This document shows, piece by piece, positions 57,061 to 64,000 of a DNA stretch of 64,000 bases. The translations under genes and the position numbers were made by a program. The stretch covers positions 124,001 through 188,000 of the forward strand of contig NW_026089623.1 in NCBI RefSeq assembly GCF_024586455.1, read 5' to 3'. The notes beneath the pieces are model-generated. The model was not told the DNA's origin. It saw nothing but the letters and a program-made list of their open reading frames with translations, and did no database searches. Every line of letters begins with the position of its first letter. Positions within the stretch are counted from its first letter, which is position 1. Source of the stretch: Bactrocera neohumeralis. Lineage: Eukaryota > Arthropoda > Insecta > Diptera > Tephritidae.

Positions 57061-57430
57061 TTTAATAAATAAACAAGTTTCACTATCAGCTGTCTAAATG
57101 CACAAGTCTGCCGTCTATCACCGTCTATCATGCGCATTAAAAGGCGCATTTCAGGGCTATTATAAATAAACAAGTTTCACTATCAGCTGTCTAAATGCAC
57201 AAGTCTGCCGTCTATCACCATAAAATTTCAATGCGCATTAGCGCTGCTTAAGGCGCATTAATTTTGCTCATCACTCAGGGCTATTATTAATTTTTATTTC
57301 ACTTTTTAATAAATAAACAAATTTCACTATCGGCTGTCTAAATGCACAAGTCTGCCGTCTGTTACCATAAAATCTCAATGCGCATTAGCATTGCTTAAGG
57401 CGCATTAATTTTGCTCGTCTGTCAGGGCTA
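57061..57430. repeat. Three-copy tandem repeat
   Basis: The block TTTCACTATCAGCTGTCTAA with ATGCACAAGTCTGCCGTCT occurs at about 57078, 57175 and 57322 (spacings 97 and about 146 bp). GCGCATTA motifs follow each copy. Non-coding. Confidence 0.85.
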
Positions 57431-57431
57431 T

Positions 57432-57708
57432 AATTTGCATTAACTTGCAAATTTTATCCATGTTAATGCAAATTAGTAATGCACAAAAATTTCGTGCAAT
57501 CGCTGAATTTACTAAATTTGAGTAGGCAACACTGCTCAAAAATGGCCGATTTTTGCTATTTTTTGACAGATGTCGTTTGAAGTCTGCGGCCTCCTTTGCG
57601 TTTACAGCATCAGTGTATTATGTGCAAGTATATTAACAAAAACAAATTTTAATACTTTTAGATGGCAGAAAATAAGCAACGCACAGTTTGCTATCCATTT
57701 TTCCAATA
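57432..57708. repeat. Direct repeat, unit 2, interrupted on its right by a MITE
   Basis: Partner of 56602-56880. It ends where the 470-bp MITE family begins. Confidence 0.8.
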
Positions 57709-58172
57709 CCAAACCCTTGCACGGTGCAAGAATTGCATATATTTCCTCTTGGTGCACCAGCACAACAACAAGCACACGCAGAAAATTATTTGCAATGGCT
57801 GTAAAATATGTCAGACCAAAACCCATGTATATTTGCGTGCAATGTCACGCAAAAATATAATTGCAACCCTGTTTTAGCTGTCATTTTACATAAAGACATA
57901 TTACGTCGTTAAATTGTTGAAGAAGGTAAGTTTTAAATAGATTTTATAATTTGTATTTAAATTATAAAGATTTGTTACATTTTTTTTTGTTAAGAATGAA
58001 TGCAAGAGGTGCGCCAATTCACAATAGCTATGCATAATAGTCATTCACAATAATTTGACCGAATCAGCCGTTCATATATCACTAGATTCTGCAATGGGTG
58101 CTCTCGTGCTCTTGTATATTTCTGTATAGTATTTTTACAATCTGCAATCTTGCAAGAGCAAGCGAATGCCCC
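57709..58172. mobile_element. Second copy of the 470-bp MITE, truncated
   Basis: Reverse-orientation match to 40973-41442, sharing blocks such as GACATATTACGTCGTTAAAT and GTATATTTGCGTGCAATGTC. The right end is GCAAGAGCAAGCGAATGCCC. The left terminus is deleted. Confidence 0.75.
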
Positions 58173-58733
58173 TAGTAAGAAAGGGAAAAACCATCAACTT
58201 TCAAGCTTATCGAAATATTAAAATGTTAAAAGAGAAAAGGCGATACACAATTTTCAAAAAAGTAGCTGGGAAATGCGTAATAGTTTGGTTAATTTTGGCG
58301 TTTCAACAAGTAAGATCTTATTTGATAAATATTTTAATTACGAATCATTCTTTTAAATTTACCTTTATTTAGAAATCAAGGCGAATTTTATTGAATAAAA
58401 CTTTCTTTCTTGCAGATGAACAAGACGGGAAAAACTGATTAGAGTAAGTTTACGAAAACGACTGGACGATATCGATATATGACCGCAATTGTACGAGCAT
58501 ATCGTGCGCGTGTGGATAAATTTGCGGTAAGTTATTGCAAATGAAAAAATATAAAAATATTCTAATTTGCAGAAATTTAAAATTCATCTTGAAGATCCGA
58601 AACAAGGAAAAGATGTGATCTTTATCGGCGGCGTTATTTTGGCTGATATGGCAAAGGATCGCGATAGTTTTTGGATGTGTGTAGGAAACAAGAAAATAAA
58701 GAAAACTCTTACAAAACTTACTAAGAGCTGACA
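58173..58733 (+). pseudogene. Arp2 (actin-related protein 2) relic, introns retained
   Basis: Three pieces of an Arp2-like protein lie in order on plus. The first is near 58180-58250 (AYRNIKMLKEKRRYTIF), resembling the 'FETVR.MKEKLCYI' block. The second is near 58465-58500 in another frame (DIDI*PQLYEHIV), resembling 'DIDIRPELYKHIVLSGG' with one CGA-to-TGA stop. The third is 58573-58733 (KFKIHLEDPKQGKDVIFIGG then VILADMAKDRDSFWM), the conserved C-terminal block. Possible introns have GTAAG donors at 58309 and 58530 and CAG acceptors before 58416 and 58573. Arp2 nucleates branched actin in the Arp2/3 complex. Most of the protein is missing, so this is a duplicated gene fragment rather than a retrocopy. 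Confidence 0.65.
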
Positions 58734-59084
58734 ATAGTAGCAAGGGCCAAAAGTTTTAGATAGAAATTTAACATTGCTATTGTTTTAAAGTTATACCTAT
58801 ACCTATGTTTTGTGTTCTGTTTATATAACTTGTAATAATATCAAGTTGACAAAATAGTTATCTATTAATAACTTTTAAAGTCTATATTAACAAAACAAGT
58901 TTATAAACTTAGTTGTTCCTCACACGCCATGTAAACATGTATCTGATATTAACTAATTTTAATTAAATATAATTTTGCAATTAAATAAAGCAAAATAATA
59001 TAAAAAAATACTGAATTTTATTTAAAAGAATTGAATTTGCGATACTAACAAATGGTTGACAGATCGAGGTAACAGATATGGTTA
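58734..59084. other. No gene seen
   Basis: AT-rich interval between the Arp2 relic and the I-clade LINE tail. Confidence 0.4.
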
Positions 59085-59205
59085 TTTATTTTTTTATTTT
59101 TTATTTTTTTTTATTTTATAAAAGCTTACATAATAATACAATTATTATACAAACTTAAGAAAATACGCAGCACTAGCATCATGGGCTATCGGCCGACTGG
59201 TTATG

Positions 59206-62200
59206 TTATATGCGTCGAAGAAGGTCGCTGTCTTTCAAAAAGTTGTAGATTTTCGAAATGTTGTTGCTTGAGGGATCCATCAATAAAATTATTGGATCAG
59301 TATTATTGAAGTTTGACAGTCTATGAGTTTGAAGTGCTGGACAATGTTGCAGAAGATGCAATAGATTTAAATCTGAATCACAAAATGGGCATTGGTTGAT
59401 CTGAGTGCCATTTAGTATGTGAGCGTGTGTGATAATGGAGTGGCCAATGCGAAGTCTGATATATGGAATGATATAATTAGATGAAAGCGATGACGGAAAG
59501 GATGGTTTGATACGATTTGAATTTATTCTAGAGTAGTGGTGTCTGTAATTCATCCAATCAAGCGCCAATTTAGTGGATCTTTTTTGAATAATAAGCCGTT
59601 TTATATCACTCTTAACAAACAAGGCAGATGTAGTTGTTGGAGTGATGCACACCTCCTTAGCCACCGAGTCCGCAAAAGTATTTCCAATGATTCCAGAGTG
59701 ACCGGGTATCCACATTATTTTTAGTCTATGTGCTAACGAAAACAACAGCGATCTAATGCCAATAATGACGTCATTGTAGTTACTGCGGTTTTTTAAAGCT
59801 TGAAAACACGATAGACTATCTGTACAGATGATGAATTTACCAAGGTTTTGTTGGGCATACTGGACAGCTTTGAGAATACCCGTAGCTTCAGCGGTAAAAA
59901 TTGAACAAAATGGAAATAATAAACCATACGATATTCTTTGTTGGTTATCATCAACTACAGCAAAAGATGTATGCGACGATTTGGAGCCATCAGTATATAT
60001 AAACTGCCAACCAAAAGATTTGAAGTGCGCAGATAATTCCAAAAATCGAGATTTATACACAGTGCTTGGAGTGATGGATTTGCGAAGAAAAGTAAGATCA
60101 CTAATGAAAGAAGATTCATTTACTTTCCACGGTGGAATATATTTACTGCAAGGCAGCAATATTTTAAGCGGCAACTCATTGGTTTTAGCAAACAAAGCAC
60201 TTTTAAAAATAGAAGACGGTATTTTAGGAGACCTCTTTCTGCAAAGTGATGATTGAAAGTCCTTTTTTATAGTAAAGTTCGTGCTGAGTATGAGTTTTGA
60301 ATAAAGCTTATTTAAGCTATCTTCCACTGCATCTTTTAGAGAAGGTAGGCCAGCTTCCGTCAGTATGTTTTTAATTGGCGATGTTGGAAACACTCGAAGA
60401 GAACAACGAACTGAAGAATGATAGGGCGCAGCAAGCATCTTTAGATGATTCTTAGAATGATGTCCATAAATTTCTAAGCCATAATTAATTACAGATGAGA
60501 TGAGGGCTTTAGTGACGTTGACCAGTAAAGCCGAGCCGATGAGTGAGCGCTTACATGAGAGGTATTTAATAATATTTAAATTAACAAAAAGTCTTTTTCT
60601 TATATACTGACAATGTTTCTTAAATGTATACTTAGAGTCTAATACAATACCAAGGAACTTAATACTATCTGTACACAAAATGTTTGTATTATCAAATGTG
60701 AGCGTTGGGATAGTACATTGATGTTTTTTACAAATATGAAAAAGTTTCGATTTAGGAAAAGATATTGATGTGCCTGAAGTAGAGGACCAACGAGAAAGAC
60801 GCAATAAAATTTCAGAGAAAGTAATTGTTACTGAAGTCAAATTTGAAGTTTTTGAGAATAAAATTAAATCATCAGCATAAATCTGATGCCGGATAGTAAC
60901 AAAATCTGATAGAATGGTACTGATTTCATCAAATGCAATAGTAAATAGGATCACCGAGAGCGGTGACCCTTGTGGGGTACCATTATCTAATGGTAGAACA
61001 GAGGATGAAACATTGGATATGATAACACTTAATTTACGGTTGGATAGGAAAGATTTGACAAAGTTAAAAATACGAGAACCCACTCTCCACCTACTAAGCT
61101 GTCTTAACACTACATGAATCCCAATCCTGTCAAATGCTTTTAGGAAATCTAAAGAAAGAATAGAAACATGATTTTTGTGGGACAGAGTATCAGAGATAAA
61201 GTGATCAAGGTGCAGGAGAGCATCCAACGTACCCTGCCCCTCTTGAACGCAACTTGGTTGTGCGAAATGAGATTATTAGATTGAGCATACCAGGCGAGTC
61301 TAGTAGCAATAATCTTTTCAATCAATTTACCAAGGCAAGGAAGAAGGGAAATGGGACGATAACTGCTGACCACACCAGGAGGTTTACCAGGTTTTAAAAT
61401 AGGAATAATCGCGCTAGTCTTCCAGAGGACAGGGTAGTTGCCACTGAGAAAAATACTGTTGTAAAGTTTGACTAGACGGGATATAAGGAATGGAGGAAGG
61501 TGCTTGATGATAAGGTAAGAGATTTTATCAATGCCAGGAGTTTTGCCCTTGACTGACGAGAGGGCTAAATTAAAATCAAGTTCAGATATATCGGCATCTA
61601 AATATTCAGCTGATTGAGATAAGGTGGAAGGAGGAAGGTAAGGAGAGCAAAGAGAAGAAAGTTTACTAGAGGAAAAATCAGAAGAGAAATTGGAGTCCAA
61701 AGAAATATTGGAAAAGTGGGTGGCAAACTCTAAGGCTATATCTTTGGGATATAGTAGAGTGCCCCGAGGAGTATTTAAATAAGTGATAGGAGAAGAAGGT
61801 GATAAACCAGCCAGTCTTTTCATATCAGTCCAGATTTTTCTAGAATCCGAAGAAGAAGTGATATTATTCGTAAATTCTTGGAAACAATGAACCTTAGCAG
61901 CCTTAGATTTATGGCGAAAAAGTGCATTGGATTTTTTGTAAGCTATTAAGTTTGCACTAGAACGTAAACGTTTAAATTGATGCCATGCGATCTGTTTCAG
62001 ATTTCTTAGTGCAGAAAGCTCATTATTCCACCAAAGAGGAGCAAGCTTGACTGGTTTAGAAGAAGAAAGGGAAAAGAATAGTTAGAAGCAGAACGTATAA
62101 TTTTTTGGATTCTAGAAGCCTCTTGATTTATATTGGAAGAAAAGGGGAAATAACGTGAATGCGAAAAACAGGCTTCTTCAAACTTATCCCAATCAGCCGA

Positions 62201-62902
62201 ATCAGTTTTAAACCGAATCCTGGGCTTAAAAAATGAATGAGGGCGAGAAGTAGATATTTTGGAAAGGATGGGAAAATGATCACTGCCATGGAGATCATCA
62301 ATACAACACCAGGATATTTTTGAGGAGAGGGAGGCAGAACATATGGAAAGATCAATATTAGTGAAGGTAGAGTGAGTGGAAAAATGGGTGGGGGAACCAT
62401 CATTTAAAACAATGCAGTTGGATCTTAGTAAGGCATCCTCAATGCTACGTCCCTTGGAGTTAGCCGAAGCAGAGCCCCAAAGGGGACTCCAAGCATTGAA
62501 GTCACCACACAAGATAAAAGGATTTGAACCGGAAGGAATAAGATTTAAAAATTCAGTAGTAGAAAATGATTGATCAGGAGGGGAATAAGCACAGATGATT
62601 GAAATTTTATAGGGGGCGAGGATCTCAATAGCTACAGAAGAAAAAATTGAAAGGGGTATGGGAAGTAATACGTGAGGTAGATTTCTTTTAACTAGGATGG
62701 CAACTCCCTGCTTGTTGGTGGTGTTATGTGGGAGATTAATAAAATATCCCACATAAGCCCTAGGGGTAAAAGCTGAGGCATTATAAGATAGGTGAGTTTC
62801 ATTCAACAGGATAATAGATGGATTGTACGATCCCATAAGTAACTCTAAGTTAATATAATTATTAACATAACCGTTAATGTTCCATTGAAGAAGTGTAATC
62901 AT
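59206..62902 (-). pseudogene. I-clade ORF2: endonuclease, RT, RNase H (two frame breaks)
   Basis: The endonuclease starts MITLLQWNINGYVNNYINLE, with LLNETHLS, FILCGDFNAWSPLWGS and GSDHFPIL. A break near 62040 leads to LWWNNELS-type linker sequence. RT: KGKTPGIDKISYLIIKHLP, SYRPISLLPCLGKLIEKI, a break near 61230, LSLDFLKAFDRIG, PLDNGTPQGSPLS and HQIYADDLILFS. RNase H: WQFIYTDGSKSS, FTAEATGIL, ICTDSLSCFQ and GNTFADSVAKE, giving all four acidic positions. The C-terminus has QCPFCDSDLNLLHLLQHC. All catalytic residues remain, so correcting two single-base breaks would leave a plausible active gene. They may be sequence errors. Confidence 0.85.
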
Positions 62903-62956
62903 ATCATATGTAAACTTATAAAAGAAAAAAGTTAAGCTACGAATATTTTATTTAAA

Positions 62957-64000
62957 CTAAATGTCTTCATTGTAAGAAGGAAAATTGGGTAATGCAAGAG
63001 GATCTTGCGAGCAGGAGAGGGTGGGGGAGGGTGTGATAGGACAGGAGGAAAGGATATTGAGAGGAGAGTCAGAGATGGATAAAGGGGAAAAGAGAGGGGA
63101 AGGAGAAGTGACAGAAGAGGAGGTAGGATGGGTTGGAAGGGATTGTTTAGATGAATTGATGTCTGTAGTTGTTGTTAGATTAGTTTTGGTAGGATTGTTG
63201 GATTTGTTATTAGGTGTTGTTTCATTATTGATTTGATTAGTATTGTTAGAAATTTTAGCTATAGAGGCAAAAGAGTTTGCATTAGAAGTTGTATGAGAAA
63301 ATTGAATTTTATACTTGGTAACAGCTTCACGCATACTACATTTATAAATAGTTTTAATTTTTAATATTTCTTTGGATTGTTGATATTTAGGGCAAGTATT
63401 AGATGATGCCGGGTGGTCGCCCGAGCAATTTGCACACATTATTCTCTTACATTCAGTAGGTGGGGTATGATCGGAAGGGAGGTTGCATGAGACACAAGAA
63501 GGTGAATTACGGCAGTATTTTGCTGTGTGGCCAATTAATTGACATTGCTTACAACGCATAGGATTAGGGTAATACGGACGGACAGTGAGGTTCCTCCAGG
63601 CAACATCAATTCTTTCAGGAAGTTTGTATTTATCAAAAGTTAATAAAACTACACCCGTAGGATTACGGGAGCCGTCAGCAATTCGTGAAAACTTATGTAC
63701 AGCAGAAACACCCTGCTCCTTAAGACCATCAACAATATCTTCTTCTGATAAGTTATTCAGGAATGGGGCGTATATGGTGCCTTTAACCGTATTCAAAGTA
63801 TTATGAAACTTGACATTGATATGACCTCCGCCAGGTAAAATTTTTGCAGAAAGAAATTTGCTAGCTGTTTTGTTGTTATTTACAAAGAGCAGTAGGCTAC
63901 CATCACGTAGCTCAGTAACTTTACTTACTTCCTTACTGATTGCTTGAATACCTTTATACGTAGCGAAGCATGATAACGAATTAAGTGGCTTGTTGTCGTC
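62957..64000 (-). CDS. I-clade ORF1 (gag-like), partial at the window edge
   Basis: Continuous frame from the right edge: LNSLSCFATYKGIQAIS, an RRM-like/esterase-free N-terminal region, then YYPNPMRCKQCQLIGHTAKY and further CCHC knuckles (CVSCNLPSDHTPPTEC, CANCSGDHPASSNTC). A Ser/Thr/Asn-rich tail ends NFPSYNEDI. Three knuckles match I-factor gags, which coat element RNA. The start lies outside the window. ORF2 begins 54 bases downstream of the stop. Confidence 0.85.
   Translation of the reverse strand, partial: DDNKPLNSLSCFATYKGIQAISKEVSKVTELRDGSLLLFVNNNKTASKFLSAKILPGGGHINVKFHNTLNTVKGTIYAPFLNNLSEEDIVDGLKEQGVSAVHKFSRIADGSRNPTGVVLLTFDKYKLPERIDVAWRNLTVRPYYPNPMRCKQCQLIGHTAKYCRNSPSCVSCNLPSDHTPPTECKRIMCANCSGDHPASSNTCPKYQQSKEILKIKTIYKCSMREAVTKYKIQFSHTTSNANSFASIAKISNNTNQINNETTPNNKSNNPTKTNLTTTTDINSSKQSLPTHPTSSSVTSPSPLFSPLSISDSPLNILSSCPITPSPTLSCSQDPLALPNFPSYNEDI

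Larger units (their letters stand above)
59085..64000 (-). mobile_element. I-clade LINE, nearly complete, runs off the window
   Basis: On minus: ORF1 (64000 and beyond to 62957), a short spacer, ORF2 (62902-59206), a 3' UTR of about 110 bp and an A-rich TAAA-type tail near 59095. The RNase H domain after the RT places it in the I clade/group. The 3' end is almost identical to the copy at 14090-14365. Except for two frame breaks the coding sequence is well preserved. Confidence 0.88.

Noticed and set aside
57061..57430. CRISPR-like array
   Set aside because: Three unequal tandem units of 97-146 bp in eukaryotic DNA, without uniform repeats and spacers.
1..64000. tRNA, rRNA or spliceosomal RNA genes
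   Set aside because: No A/B-box cloverleaf or conserved rRNA segment was recognised by eye; a covariance-model search was not possible.

Overview
The window is nuclear DNA of an insect, most likely a brachyceran fly and perhaps a tephritid. The reasons are the repeat mix (RTE, R1, Jockey and I LINEs, errantiviruses, Helitrons, mariner, hAT and PIF/Harbinger elements), short introns with GTAAGT donors, and a TM9SF4 gene with a fly-like exon layout. The species call is an inference. About nine tenths of the window is transposon-derived. It has one 100-N scaffold gap (14366-14465) and three isolated N bases (19712, 19731, 19736).

Layout. 1-8.1 kb: a degraded Helitron (-), an RTE fragment, a LINE endonuclease relic, errantivirus pol and env relics, and a second Helitron (+). 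8.1-19 kb: two opposed Helitron copies, each carrying an RTE LINE at the same internal position. Between them lie a young LTR element, the tail of an I-clade LINE and the gap. The LTR element carries, in place of pol, a reading frame joined to an RRM like that of scaffold attachment factor B; this is the most unusual object here. 19-24 kb: errantivirus LTR, integrase and env pieces, a hAT MITE and other repeats. 24.1-33.2 kb: one Jockey-clade LINE (-), split by a 5.2-kb R1-clade LINE with a 15-bp target duplication and by a small Helitron. 33.3-37.4 kb: a second copy of that Helitron, interrupted by a third RTE LINE. 37.6-43.8 kb: a mariner relic, two Harbinger elements, two hAT MITE copies and further nested MITEs.

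44.3-47.3 kb: the only intact host gene, TM9SF4 (-), with ten well-resolved exons plus a candidate first exon. 48-55.8 kb: a MITE, a 2.57-kb hAT element with a broken BED/DDE transposase, and a second R1-clade LINE interrupted by a foldback element. 56-58.8 kb: repeats and an intron-bearing relic of Arp2. 59-64 kb: a nearly complete I-clade LINE (-) running off the right edge.

How they relate: the window is a record of insertion into insertion. Relative ages can be read from nesting (Jockey before R1 and Helitron; Helitron before RTE; hAT MITE before Harbinger). Several LINE reading frames break at homopolymers or short repeats while remaining otherwise conserved, so some 'pseudogene' calls may reflect consensus errors in repeats.
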